Numbered from the stretch's first letter, positions 1 through 11,414 are shown. The stretch: DNA of 64,000 nt from Cymbomonas tetramitiformis (GCA_001247695.2 LGRX02024727.1:1-64000); one strand, 5' to 3'. The notes: generated from the sequence alone by a model not told the origin. Numbers and translations are program-made.

Positions 1-1326
1 CGGCTATCTAAGGTTGAAAACCTTGCGCTCCCTACGAGGCATCCTGACCATGCTTTTGAACCGAGAAAGAGCTGCTGCCGGCCGTGTCCCGCGGGCTTTG
101 ATGGCGGGCCCCGCTCCCGGCATCGTGGTCACTACCTTCGGGGAGAAGGGCAAGCCATTGGAGCTAACGTCCTTGGAGATTGACCAACTGACCCGCTGGA
201 TGCGAGCGAGTATTCCCGCTTACCGAAAGCTTTTTCAACAACATGCTGAGTACGACCTGTTCCGGCGGAGGTGCAACCTGCAAGCTCGCACGCATGTACT
301 ATCTGTAGTATACCTGCAACATATTGTCAACTTGTTTCTGTATGTTTATCATATATTGTAAGTATACTAAGAATATGTTGTCATCACAGGGAGAATGCCG
401 CGCGCTCTAAACAAGCACTGCGGTACCGACAAGAGGTGGGTGGCGTGCCCGCGATCGCGTTCGGCCCATTGGAGGACCCTGAAGGATGGCTTGGTCGTCA
501 ATACACGGCTTACGAGAAGTCGCTCATGATGGGTCCCGAACCCATGTGTTCCAAGTACAACAAGGTGAACATCGGCGGTGTCTTCTATCGCACTAGAGAC
601 GGGGACAAAGGGAAAGTGACAACCCAGTGTTTCGTCCGCGCAACCTTCCCCAAAAATGATGCCGATGCCGATGACGAGTGGGAGGACAGGTACGACCTCA
701 ACCACCAGTTTGCATGCTTCTTTGCCTTTTCGTATATCTCTGCAACATATATGCAATACATCCCCAACATATTGAGGGCATGTTGTACGTATATTACAAA
801 AACATGGAACATTTCGTGCGCAGGTATGGTATCATCAACGCCATTCTGCGGGTTAGCATTGGCGGTGTGCTCTACACTTTTTTAAAGTGTGATTGGCTAC
901 CCGTGCCCACGGAAGCTCAGATCGCAAGCTTCAAGCAGAAGAACTCCATCCTCGGCGTGGACAAGGTGTCCAAGGCTTACTACACCTTCAACCCATGGGA
1001 CACCTCCAAGTACACTATGGACAACCGAGAGCCCTACCTCCTGGCCAATCAAGTCCAAGCGCAAGTAGTGATAGTCAAACACCCCTGCATGGATTCAGCG
1101 GTGATACTTGATACGAGCGACCGCAATATGGAGAAACTTGCACTCGTTGATAGGCCCGTAGGTAGTGATCGATGGTCACTTTGACACATGCGGGAAGTGT
1201 AGAGTCGGTGGCGAGCTCCTTCTGTGTGAGAGGGCAGGCTGCAAAGAGGCTATGCACGTGCGATGCGCAGGGCTCACCGACATCCCCACTGGAATGTGGT
1301 ACTGCAGAAAGTGTGATGACGCATAG
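1..1326 (+). CDS. PHD-finger protein, 3' part of a spliced gene (left end off window)
   Basis: Proposed exons are <1-270, 390-689, 824-1064 (or to 1100) and 1162-1326, with TAG at 1324-1326. Reading frame is kept across 270/390 (AG+G, Arg) and 689/824 (AG+G, Arg), with GT donors at 271 and 690 and AG acceptors at 389 and 823. The last junction is less certain: donors at 1065 and 1101 are both phase 0 with the acceptor at 1161. The final exon encodes a C4HC3 PHD finger (CGKC, CERAGC, MHVRC, CRKC), a zinc fold that in known families often reads histone H3 tails. I do not recognise the roughly 270 residues before it. The frame is open to base 2, so an upstream exon probably lies outside. Introns and the 3' flank are rich in CAATATGT/ACATATTG words. 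It could be host or transposon-derived. The next gene starts 725 bp downstream and carries a methyltransferase fold, so a functional or transcriptional link is possible. Confidence 0.6.
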
Positions 1327-2051
1327 TAGTGCCTCTGTACACATTTGATATACCTGTAATATACCAGATACGTATTGCGGACATATTGTAAGTATTATGC
1401 AATATGTGAGCAGCAGGGGGGTCTTACCCCTTCACCCCATGCAGTCATGTGTTGCATAATTCACTCTGATTGTAGACATATTGCACATGTACTAAAGATA
1501 TTCTGCATGAGGGAATGTTTCAATATGTGTTCAACACATATATTGCAAACGTGTTGAATGATTCATCTGATTGTAAACATATTGCACATGTATTGAACGA
1601 TTCCTTATGCGTGAATGTTTCAACATGTGTTCAACACATGTTCAATACGTGTGTTGCAGGCGGTTGCAGACATATTGAACACCCCTCCAATCGTTTTGCC
1701 TTATTTCAATACATCGGCGCCCCAATTCATAAAGCCCCCCAGAACCGACTTCTGCGATACGCGTCCAAATGCCGTGAAAATTTGTCCCCATAACGCTAGA
1801 CCCTTCCTTAGATGATACCAAGTGCTAGTGGGTGAGTCTGGCACCATTTGGGTGCCCATGCTAGCATACTCATTTTCGCTGTGTCCAGGCTGATCGCGGT
1901 TCAATAGTTTGGCCAATATGTTACACGTGTATTGGAATATCCAGATATTAGCATACCGTCTTCAATATGCCTCCAATATGCCTCCAATACGTGTTCAACA
2001 CGTGTATTGAACCCGTCTAGAAACGTAGGGGCGGAAGGCGTTCATTAGCTA
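1327..2051. other. Non-coding stretch with many CAATATGT-type words
   Basis: Between the PHD stop and the next ATG I see no coding exon. The stretch has repeated near-palindromic words (CAATATGT, ACATATTG, CAACACGTGT, TTCAACACATG), densest at 1370-1680 and 1910-2010. The same words occur in the two introns upstream. It may hold a promoter for the 2052 gene or be a long intron. Confidence 0.5.
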
Positions 2052-5036
2052 ATGAACAGTTTCGTCTTGTCCCAGGCTGCCAGGAGAACGGCAGTGGAGC
2101 TTGCTGCCCAACGCGCCCTTCAAGGACCCGGTGGCTCCAGAGCGTTTACTGGAGCGGGCGCTAATGTGGATATGTCTCAAGTGGCCACCCCATCTGAGGC
2201 AAGGAAGGCAGCCGAGGAGGCTGCACATGGGTGGCACGCTAAGCTGAAAGTGGAGCATGCAGCAAAGTTAGAATATGCGGAGAAAGCAAAGCTGTGCAAG
2301 AAAATCGAGATGGAGCACCGGTGGCCGAATCCGATGTCGAAAGACGAGGCGGCGGAGCAAGGGAGTGTGTTTCGTCTCCCCATTGGATGCCTGTACCACG
2401 CGAAGGGGTACGAGGCCTGCCGGGATCAAGAGAAGGGCTGGGTGAACGAGATCAAGTCCGGCAGGAAGGAGAACCCGTGGGCCCCTTTCAATGCGGGTCT
2501 CGTTGCGATCGACGATGTCAAAACCCGTGCCGAATTCTCCCTGATGAAAAAAGCTCTGAAGGGAGAATACAGTGGCAAGGTTTTTGGGCACCAGCACTGT
2601 TATCAAGCCACCGAGGAGTGTCACGAGGAAATCCCGTTGGAGGTAGCTTTCCAGTCCTTCGAGAGCAAGATCTACTACATCGGTCTCACGCCTGACATGA
2701 TTCGGTTCTTAGGCGAGATGCAGAACCAGATCGATCAGAAGCAGAAAGGCAAAGACAACACTCAGTTCATGCAAGGGCTCCGTTCGACCCTTTTCGAAAA
2801 GCATGGGGTCGTGTACACCGTTTACCGAGAAGCGTTGATCTCCGAGTTCGTCGCCAGCGTCCCCGAGGACACCGAAGGGGGTCGTATCCCTTATCAACCT
2901 GGGCGGTACCAGGCCGGAGGGCTGGTGGAAAAAATGGCGAGATACGAATCAGAGCATGGATTTGCAATCCCGGATCCCGTGAAATATCCCAAGGGATTCC
3001 AGTACATCGAGAAGCGGGAGACGTTTGAGCACGAGGGAAACCCTGAGGCAGACCCTGAGGTAGAGCTGACGGTGACGGTGCTGGACGATGACATCAACGC
3101 TCACCTCGATCGGGTCACAGATTGGTACCCCGTAATGTCTCACTTGAACCAGTCGATGGAGACGCATGTGAAGCAAGTAGCGATGTCCAAGCATTCTGTG
3201 TTCGGCAGCGCGCAAATCAACCACTACTTCATGCACTGGACCGTTGCCAATTTCCGGCCGCAGACGTGGGACCTCTGCGTTAGCATCATGGAGGCTTACA
3301 GAAGGTTTGACCTGAAGGGCGTGAAAAACCCTTTGGCTTCGAAGACCAAAAAGCGCAAGGCCTCATCTTCGCCCGCTAGCGGACACTCCAAGAAAGCTGG
3401 CAAAAAGGCCACCTCCAACCGACAGGTAAATTATTTTTTGCTTCTGCTTCAAACAGTGTTCTCCCTCCCAAAGCATCCTTTTCTATATTTTAAGACATGC
3501 TAAAAATGTTTTTTTTTACTTACAGATGGAAGACGAGGTGCAACGAAGAGGCGGGGACCACGGAGCGGGCTCGTCTAGAGGGGCAGGCATTTTGGTGGAA
3601 GAAGCTCAGTTTCTCCACAATGCCAAATCCATGGGTATGACGTTCTGGATTAACTTGGGCGGCTTGGCGGGGGATGCGGAGTTCGACAAGGCGGACACGT
3701 ATCTGCGCCTGATTATTGACAAGGAGATCTCAATAAAAGAGGGGGACAATATGATAAGCCAGTTCAAGAAGGAACGCATGGTGCAGAAGCACTTGGTGTC
3801 CGCGGCGGGATTGCAAACCTGGGACGAATTCAAGGACGAGTTCACCCCCTACTGGAGCTCCCACCAAGAGAAAATCGAGTCGTTGATCGGCTGCTTACCT
3901 TCAACTCAGGGGGGAGCGCGCCGGGGGGGTCTGGGGAAGTTCCGCTAGCGATCTTCAATTACGTCGAGAACGCGCGGGCAAATCTCAAAGAAGCGCAGGC
4001 GCCAAGCGCGGCTCACATCCTAGGCTTGCAACAGATCGAGGTGAAAGTCGACATCAAACTCTATCGGGAGGCGCGGACTGACGGGCCGCAGCCTAAGGTT
4101 GCAGGAGAGGCAGGCCTGGAGGACGACGAGCCCACACATCAGACGGACGTGCCGATGCTCCCTCGTTGGAAGATCGTCAAGGGCAGCATGAACGATTTGA
4201 AGAACATCCCGAGGCTGCCCTTCACGGGGACGATCATCGACTGCAATTACGCCCTTGACAAGGAGAAGACTCCCGACGCGATGACCAAGGGCGAGGTGCA
4301 ACCGTTCCTGGAGTCTTTCAACGCCAAGACCACCGCCCCGGCATGGACAGTCGCTATCTTTTGCGGTTTCGTCCAACAAAACGATTTCCTGGAGGTGATT
4401 GACAATTACTGCTCCGGCCGCGCGGAGCGGTTCTTCTGGCACAAGGGGAACGTGCACATGAAACCCAACAAGTCCGTACGCTACAATGACGTTGAATGTG
4501 GCGTCCTGGGGTACCATGTAAAGAGCGATGCCCAGGGGGAGTCTTCTAAAAAGCCGGAGTGGATGTTCAACTTTGATTTTGGGGACGGTGAACGTCTGAG
4601 CCGCGCGTCACTTTTGCGCGGCTTCCCGGTTGTGCACCAGATGTACAAACGCGCCGGCAAAGTCGTGAATAACCATCAGAAACCCCTAGCATTGTTGATG
4701 GAGCTGATCCAGTGCCACATGCTCGGTGACAATCCGGGCAAGGTGGATGAGAACGGCCATCCACTCAACTGGATTCTCGACGCTTGCTGCGGCGTCGGCT
4801 CGACGTCCATGGCCGCCATGAGGTGTGGTATGAACGCGATCGGCTTCGACCACGACCAGTACATGGTCAGCTCTGCGCAGCAACGGCTGATCAATTTCCA
4901 CGCCGAGCCCGATCAGGATGCCGAGACGAAGCCAAAACAGAAGAGTGAACCGACGACGAAGGGGAAGGAAGCAGCCACTGTTGAGTCGGATGAGGACGAA
5001 GCACAAGTAGAAGAGGCCGAAGAGAGTGATGAATAA
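2052..5036 (+). CDS. Beta-class N4/N6 DNA methyltransferase-like protein, spliced, with a frame break
   Basis: Exon 1 runs 2052 (ATG)-3425 and ends in a Lys/Ser-rich basic stretch that could be a nuclear signal. A 100-bp GT-AG intron with a T-rich acceptor (3426-3525) joins in phase 0 to 3526. That frame stops at 3948, but a second frame is open from before 3860 to TAA at 5036. The frame must change near 3885-3930, by the G-runs there, through an indel, a sequencing error or an unseen intron. The last 336 residues (from 4029) carry a beta-class order: a motif IV-like block with DCNY (residues 72-75) where DPPY is expected, then QKPLALL (219-225) and LDACCGVGSTSMAAM (251-265) followed by GFDHD, matching motifs X and I of PF01555-type methylases. 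The tail is acidic. Changing DPPY to DCNY should weaken or abolish amino-methylation, so activity is doubtful. The first ~600 residues are unrecognised. Confidence 0.6.
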
Positions 5037-5125
5037 AATAGTAGGATTTGTCGACCGCCCTGACTGATAGTATCAGTCATGCCTCGACGGTATAGGGTGA
5101 AAAGTACTCTGCTCGTAAACATTTG

Positions 5126-5131
5126 AATAAA
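5126..5131 (+). promoter_or_regulatory. AATAAA polyadenylation-like signal
   Basis: AATAAA lies 90 bp after the methyltransferase-like stop codon. It is a plausible poly(A) signal for that gene, supported only by its position and sequence. Confidence 0.35.
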
Positions 5132-5311
5132 GAATGATACATGTATGCATATTTCGGTGTTTTCATTGTACGCATACTGCACTTTTCTACCTTGTTGCCT
5201 TTATGTATCCCTATTTCGCGCATAAATATCACTAAACCCTGATTTTTATGAAATATATATATAAATCCAAAAATGACATATGATAATGTCATTTTCATCG
5301 AATAGTGTGTT

Positions 5312-5639
5312 CAAGTTTCCTAAGACTTGGGCGGGGCGATGACAGTGACCGCCCAAGTTTCCTAAGACTTGGGCGGGGCGATGACGGTGACCGCCCAAGT
5401 TTTTGAAGACTTGGGCGGGGCGATGACAGTGACCGCCCAAGTTTCCTAAGACATGGGTGGGGCGATGACAGTGACCGCCCAAGTTTCCTAACACTTGGGC
5501 GGGGCGATGACAGTGACCGCCCAAGTTTCCTAGAACTTGGGCGGGGCGATGACCGTGACCGCCCAAGTTTCCTAAGACTTGGGCGGGGCGATGACAATGA
5601 CCGCCCAAGTTTCCTAAGACTTGGGCGGGGCGATGACAG
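5312..5639. repeat. 42-bp tandem repeat, ~7.8 copies, each a hairpin
   Basis: Each unit has a 9-bp inverted pair CCGCCCAAG / CTTGGGCGG around a 10-bp loop, then GGCGATGACAGTGA. Loop bases vary while the stems are nearly invariant. The period is a multiple of three, so both strands show long repetitive ORFs, which I treat as non-coding. Confidence 0.9.
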
Positions 5640-5835
5640 CAGGGTGGATATCTTCCGATAACGTGATACGGTCCGCACTCGAATTTTCCCTCGGTCCACC
5701 TTCGGCCACCTCGGCCTGCCGGCCAATCTTTCTCGGCCGGCCTTCGGCCGGTGCGGAGCAATAAATCGACTAGATTTTACCGATTTTGATCTTCGGCCCG
5801 ATATCACTCAAAATTGTATCGGTCCTATATCGGCC

Positions 5836-6643
5836 GATCATTGAACCCTATCATTATCGCGATATATGCCGCACGTTTCCCAGGAATGTCTGATTGGACT
5901 GAAAAACTGACCCCATGCCTACGTTCGATGACTCAAAATGACGGCCTTGAATTCCTCTACGTGTGACACAAAATTACGGGACGATTGGACAAGTAACGAA
6001 TAAGGTATGACCCGATCAGTGAACCCTGTCATTATGGCGATATATGTCGCACGTTTCCCCGAAATGCCTGATTGGACTGAAGTCTGACCCCATGCCCACG
6101 TTCGATAGCTCAAAATGACGGCCTTGAATTCCTCTACGCGAGACACAACGAATTACGGGACGATTGGATAAGTGACGAGTAAGTTATGACCAAATCAGTG
6201 AACCCTATCGTTATGGCGATATATCGGTCGCACGTTTCCCTGAAATGTCTGATTGGACTGAAAACTGACCCCATGCCTACGTTCGATAGCTCAAAATGAC
6301 GGCCTTGAATTCTTCTACGCGAGACACAAAAATACGGGACGATTGGACAAGTAACGAATAAGTTATGACCCGATAAGTGAACCCTGTCATTATGGCGATA
6401 TATGTCGCACGTTTCCCTGAAATGCCCGATTGGACTGAAAACTGACCCCATGCCCACGTTCGATAGCTCAAATTGACGGCCTTGAATTCCTCTACGCGAG
6501 TCACAAAATTACGGGACGATTGGATAAGTGACGAGTAAGTTATGACCATATCAGTGAACCCTATCATTATGGCGATATATGTCGCACGTTTCCCTGAAAT
6601 GTCTGATTGGACTGAAAACTGACCCCATGCCTACGTTCGATAG
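5836..6643. repeat. ~178-bp tandem repeat, about 4.5 copies
   Basis: The word CATGCC(T/C)ACGTTCGAT recurs at 5914, 6091, 6272, 6449 and 6626, giving periods of 177, 181, 177 and 177. Units also share GCGATATAT, GATTGGACTGAA and GACGGCCTTGAATTC. It is nucleosome-sized and non-coding. It differs in sequence from the 179-bp array further on. Confidence 0.85.
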
Positions 6644-6820
6644 CAACAACCAAAAAGACTCTTTCGAGCTTCACAAATAACATCAAATATGGTGGAAACT
6701 AATACAAATCGAAACCGATGTTATTAAATCATGAAATACACGTTAAAACAAAAATACTAATCTGAAAACTGAGAACACTGAACACTTAAAATATCCGAAA
6801 TCACTGAAAACTGAAAAGAT

Positions 6821-7042
6821 CTAATCCACGATAGGCTGCTTCTTCTTTGGCTCCTTTTTCAGAATGCACCACATTTTCTCGGGACCATACTCATCTAAAT
6901 TCAAGCTATGGAAATACAAAAGCTTGTCATCTCCATAGTATACCGCCTTTAAGCCCTTATACTCGCCTGTGAAACTAATATACTTGTACTTTCCTGTGAA
7001 CCACTTGTTCTTGAAGGGAAAAAGTCTTTTTGGGGAAGAATT
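6821..7042 (-). pseudogene. Coding-like terminal fragment of unknown protein
   Basis: The minus strand is open from 7042 to a TAG at 6821-6823, giving 73 codons with coding-like composition (Lys, Tyr and Phe rich, with WFTGKYKYISFTGEYKG and YFHSLNLDEYGPEKMW). There is no start codon near its beginning, so it would be a last exon or a truncated gene. Its upstream edge runs into the GGGAAGAATTTT repeat that is also found, inverted, at the end of the hAT pseudogene. I do not recognise the family. Confidence 0.35.
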
Positions 7043-7110
7043 TTAGAGCCATTTGGGAAGAATTGTGACATGGGTCATTTTTGGGAAGATTTTTGACAAT
7101 GACTCATGCG
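7016..7110 (+). repeat. GGGAAGAATTTT repeat, inverted copy of 14283-14382
   Basis: This segment (GGGAAGAATTTTAGAGCC, TTTGGGAAGAATT, then GACTCATGCGTG) matches the reverse complement of 14283-14382 with few differences. The two inverted copies lie about 7.2 kb apart, one beside an exon-like fragment and one overlapping the hAT ORF end. They may be subterminal sequences of one transposon family. Confidence 0.65.
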
Positions 7111-7570
7111 TGACGCACGCGACATATATTCACGCGTATGAGTGTGTGGCACACTGCACTGGACAATTCAAGTTGAAATCTGGTTTCCCTCTCTTGTGAC
7201 AGTCGAGTGACACTCTCAGTCCTCATAACATTAAACATAACATTTTGCCACGATGAGTATAAATCGTACAATAGACAAAATACCATATATATTTATAAAC
7301 ATTTTACGATTCCAGGAAGATAGCTTCCAGGTCATGTTAGCCTGTGGTCTGGATGACCAATAACCAAAAGTCTTGCGGGAATCATTTTTCCCCAGCCAAT
7401 AATCTGGCCGTGATGTAGTGTATATACCAAAGGTTTATATTCACCAAAATATTGGTTGGTGAAATTTAATTTTTATATTTTCCATTCGTATATCCGTGGT
7501 ATGATGACGTGTCTAGCCTCCGCTCCGTCACGTGCTCACGTCGAACAAACCTCTGTCCGCTCAGGTGTTT
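7111..7570. other. Non-coding, nothing recognised
   Basis: AT-rich sequence. I see no gene, RNA or clear repeat here. Confidence 0.4.
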
Positions 7571-7660
7571 TCTCTCAGACGTCTACCTCACGCTGCTGGA
7601 CAGTGACTTACGTGACCCCGTAAGTCACTTTCCAGCAGCGTGAGGTAGAGGTCTGAGAGA
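7571..7660. repeat. Foldback with 42-bp arms and a 6-nt loop
   Basis: Arms 7571-7612 and 7619-7660 are reverse complements with two mismatches. The loop is TGACCC. The stem is too long and regular to be chance and resembles a foldback MITE or a small-RNA precursor. Confidence 0.85.
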
Positions 7661-9280
7661 GAGACCTCAAGCATCGAAACTTAGCATACTTATTGTTGGG
7701 CGTGTTAGGAACAACATATTTTTTGCGCGCGCGAGATCCGTGCACATTATGGGATCTGGGACGCCGCGCAAGGGAGGGGGTCAATGGGCACGCATCGAGT
7801 GAAAGGCTCGACATACGCACCGCATGAAAGCATCATGCATAGCACAAGCGTACCACGCATATCATATACGCATAGCAAACACTTTTTTAGCATCTGACAG
7901 CGCGCTGTCAACCCTAGCAAAAACGCGGATGTCCACCGCGTCCACGTTTCCGCTAGGGTTTCGTCCCTCATCCGCGCGCTCGCTTGCAAGCAAGCATGCA
8001 CAGCGGATGAGGGAACCGTTTACCAAAATATTATGTCATATGTGTTATCTTTCAACATCATTTCGTACAGTCTGAACGGCCAACCACAAATCTCGCTAAG
8101 GGCCGGCGCGTGCATGTGGGTATAGTGAGCGGGATTTTAGGTTTTTCGGGACTTCCAAAAGTAACGAAAGCGGTTATCATTCTCCGCGATGCGGATACCC
8201 ACGGACTCAGTAGAAATCTGTGATAATATTAGATAGGAATAAGTTACTTAGATGAACACATAATCTTAGAAATCTTCGCCTGGCTGTACAGGGTCTCACT
8301 GCGAGGGAGAGCGCGTTCCGCGTTAAGTTGAAATTGCATAGTTAACAAATAGCATCTGTACATCGCAAAATGCTCAAAGCGACATCTGCTGTAAAATGGG
8401 ACAGTGACACTGCGAGCATCATACGCATGCCGCGAGGTGAATCTGTCAAAAACCAACCAAATCTTTTGCGTCTCAAAATGACATACCGTACAAAAATGCA
8501 GTCATATGCCATACACCCCATTGTGGCGTACCCCACTGCGACTTTTTCGCGGGTACGCATACTCTTGTCCCCAGAGCTTATGGACGAAAATAGACTTTTA
8601 GGGTTTGTAACTCTGTGGGGTCCATAAGCTCTGGCATGACTCGGCAGGCCTCCAAATCGATGTCCTCCAAAGTGCACACCACTTCAGGGGCTTCAGCACG
8701 AGGGCCAAACAAACAGAAGTTCTCAACACATGCCCAGAAATTGACCTGAGCTCAAGTTATGGAGGTAAACGTCCTGAAAACTGCCAGGTTTTCAGTGAGC
8801 TGCAAAAGTCTGGCACCAAAATCATTCAAAACTACATAACTTTAGCGCACTCTATCCAAATTCAACAAAGTATATAGATAACTTCATCAGTTTTTCACGA
8901 CTTACGCACTCCAACCATTTGTTTGTACAAATAAATGGGCCAAATCACCATATTGTGACTTGGCCGATCTAGATGTTGATTCATAGGGGATGGTATCGAG
9001 CCGTTAATCTTCCGTATTAATGCTCTTTCCGCATGATTTCGAGTATTCTGTTTGTATGCTACCTTTTGATGTTTGGCCACTACGATATGGTTCATCACAT
9101 TATCCCGTTGAAACACCTTTGAGTAATGTTGATAGATCGATAATGCCACATTTTTTATTATTTGTATGACATGTTACGCCGTGAGAAGTCGATGACTATA
9201 ATCATATCAAATTTTGATTTACCATCATATCACCGTCTTTATCGGAGCATAACACAATGACACAAGGAGCCGATGTCTCT
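7661..9280. other. Non-coding; one 15-bp inverted pair
   Basis: No convincing gene. A perfect 15-bp inverted pair lies at 8571-8585 and 8620-8634 (CCAGAGCTTATGGAC and its complement). Other ORFs are short and unsupported. Confidence 0.45.
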
Positions 9281-9460
9281 TTATCTTAAGTCAAACTCTT
9301 TCCAAACTCTTGTCAAACTCTTTCCAAACCCAGTGTGTTGCACAACAAATACTTCTTTATCATCTAAAACTGTCTGACAAATTCTCAGTTGATCTCCGCG
9401 GAAGCTGTCATTGTTGAAGATGCGCCGGTTTCCTAATGTCAACAAATCTGGCGCCTCCAT
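9281..9460 (-). pseudogene. RecQ-type helicase fragment (Walker A region)
   Basis: About 45 residues on the minus strand (roughly 9436 to 9308) read FNNDSFRGDQL, then VLDDKEVFVVQ and HTGFGKSLT. This matches the start of RecQ-family helicase domains: an F..FR..Q block, then a Walker A of the TG.GKSL type. Nothing downstream continues the helicase. It is an isolated piece, either a decayed gene or transposon, or one exon of a gene I cannot join. Confidence 0.5.
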
Positions 9461-9494
9461 TACAACCGCACGTGTCCACACCCGCCCCCCGCGA

Positions 9495-9830
9495 TCCCAT
9501 CAATTTTGACCCCAACACATTAAAGTTGACCCTTAAACACTCATTTTTGCTCCTAAAATACTATTTCTGACCGTAAAACACCCATTTGTGACCCCATGCA
9601 GCCGTTGTAGACCCCGAAACACTCATTTCTGACCCTAAAACACTATTTCTGACCCTAAAACACTATTTCTGACCCTGAAACACTATTCCTGACCCTGAAA
9701 CACTCAATTCTGACCCCACAACACTGTTTTTGACCCTGAAACACTCATTTCTGGCCCGGGTACACTTACGTCTTGACCCTAAAACTCTATTTTTGACCCT
9801 CAAACACTCATTATTTATGACCCCAAAACA
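9495..9830. repeat. ~18-20 bp minisatellite TGACCCTAAAACACT
   Basis: About 15 imperfect units of TGACCCTAAAACACTATTTC. Many contain CCCTAAAA, the complement of the TTTTAGGG telomere unit known in some green algae, but it is spaced and mutated here, so this is not a telomere tract. Confidence 0.75.
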
Positions 9831-9831
9831 A

Positions 9832-11414
9832 TTTACAAGTTACACCCATCCTTATACCCACATGTTCACCACAGCCTGCACTTTAAGCCGGTGCCATGCA
9901 TCATGTGCCAATTTCACTGCCTCGTCCACCATACCCTAAAATGTATGACAGCTGATAACACGCTACATGCAAATGCACCTAACCCTACACCCCTAGCCTA
10001 AATGGACCCCCCCGGGAGCTCACTAAGCCCCCTACACCCATCCTTATACCCACATGTTCGCCACAGCCTGCACCTTAAGCCGGTGCCATGCATCATGTGC
10101 CAATTTCCCTGCCTCGGTCACCATACCCTAAACTATATGACAGCTGATGACACGCTACATGCAAATGCACCTAACCCTACACCCCTAGCCTAAATGGACC
10201 CCCCCGGGAGCTCACTAAGCCCCCTACACCCATCCTTATACCCACATGTTCACCACAGCCTGCACTTTAAGCCGGTGCCATGCATCATGTGCCAATTTCC
10301 CTGCCTCGGTCACCATACCCTAGACTATATGACAGCTGATGACACGCTACATGCAAATGCACCTAACCCTACACCCCTAGCCTAAATGGACCCCCCCGGG
10401 AGCTCACTAAGCCCCCTACACCCATCCTTATACCCACATGTTCACCACAGCCTGCACTTTAAGCCGGTGCCATGCATCATGTGCCAATTTCCCTGCCTCG
10501 GTCACCATACCCTAAATTGTATGACAGCTGATGACACGCTACATGCAAATGCACCTAACCCTACACCCCTAGCCTAAATGGACCCCCCCGGGAGCTCACT
10601 AAGCCCCCTACACCCATCCTTATACCCACATGTTCACCACATCCTGCACTTTAAGCCGGTGCCATGCATTATGTGCCAATTTCCTTGCCTCGGTCACCAT
10701 ACCCTAGACTATATGACAGCTGATGACACGCTACATGCAAATGCACCTAACCCTACACCCCTAGCCTAAATGGACCCCCCCGGGAGCTCACTAAGCCCCC
10801 TACACCCATCCTTATACCCACATGCTCACCACAGCCTGCCCTTTAAGCCGGTGCCACGCATTATGTGCCAATTTCCCTGCCTCGGTCACCATACCCTAAA
10901 ATGTATGACAGCTGATGACACGCTACATGCAAATGCACCTAACCCTACACCCCTAGCCTAAAGGAACCACCCCGGGAGCTCTCAAAGCCCCCTACACCCA
11001 TCCTTATACCCACATGTTCACCACAGCCTGCACTTTAAGCCGGTGCCATGCATTATGTGCCAATTTCCCTGCCTCGGTCACCATACCCTAAATTGTATGA
11101 CAGCTGATGACACGCTACATGCAAATGCACCTAACCCTACACCCCTAGCCTAAATGGACCCCCCCGGGAGCTCACTAAGCCCCCTACACCCATCCTTATA
11201 CCCACATGTTCACCACAGCCTGCACTTTAAGCTGGTGCCATGCATTATGTGCCGATTTCCCTGCCTCGGTCACCATACCCTAGACTATATGACAGCTGAT
11301 GACACGCTACATGCAAATGCACCTAACCCTACACCCCTAGCCTAAATGGACCCCCCCGGGAGCTCACTAAGCCCCCTACACCCATCCGTATACCCACATG
11401 TTCACCACAGCCTG
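9832..11414. repeat. 192-bp satellite, ~8.2 copies
   Basis: Units restart with ATGGACCCCCCCGGGAGCTC at 10002, 10194, 10386, 10578, 10770, (10962), 11154 and (11346), an exact 192-bp period. Units differ at only a few bases, apart from the more altered 10962 unit. Because 192 is divisible by three, each unit shows the same 63-codon ORF, which I regard as an artefact. Confidence 0.95.

Noticed and set aside
1..5036. Homology to plant EDM2 (PHD plus methyltransferase-like protein)
   Set aside because: The methylase part here has beta-class motif order (IV before X and I), unlike the EDM2 domain as I know it, and the PHD region shows no EDM2-type tandem fingers.
5312..5639. Possible CRISPR array
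   Set aside because: Units are contiguous with no unique spacers, and the genome is eukaryotic.
5246..5807. Minus-strand ORFs of ~170 codons over the hairpin array
   Set aside because: They exist only because the 42-bp unit is a multiple of three and stop-free; the sequence is a simple repeat.
9495..9830. Telomere tract
   Set aside because: CCCTAAAA words are interrupted by other sequence and mutated; the array continues into satellites on the right and ordinary DNA on the left.
10002..11345. Series of identical 63-codon plus-strand ORFs
   Set aside because: One per 192-bp satellite unit; a by-product of the period, with no coding features.
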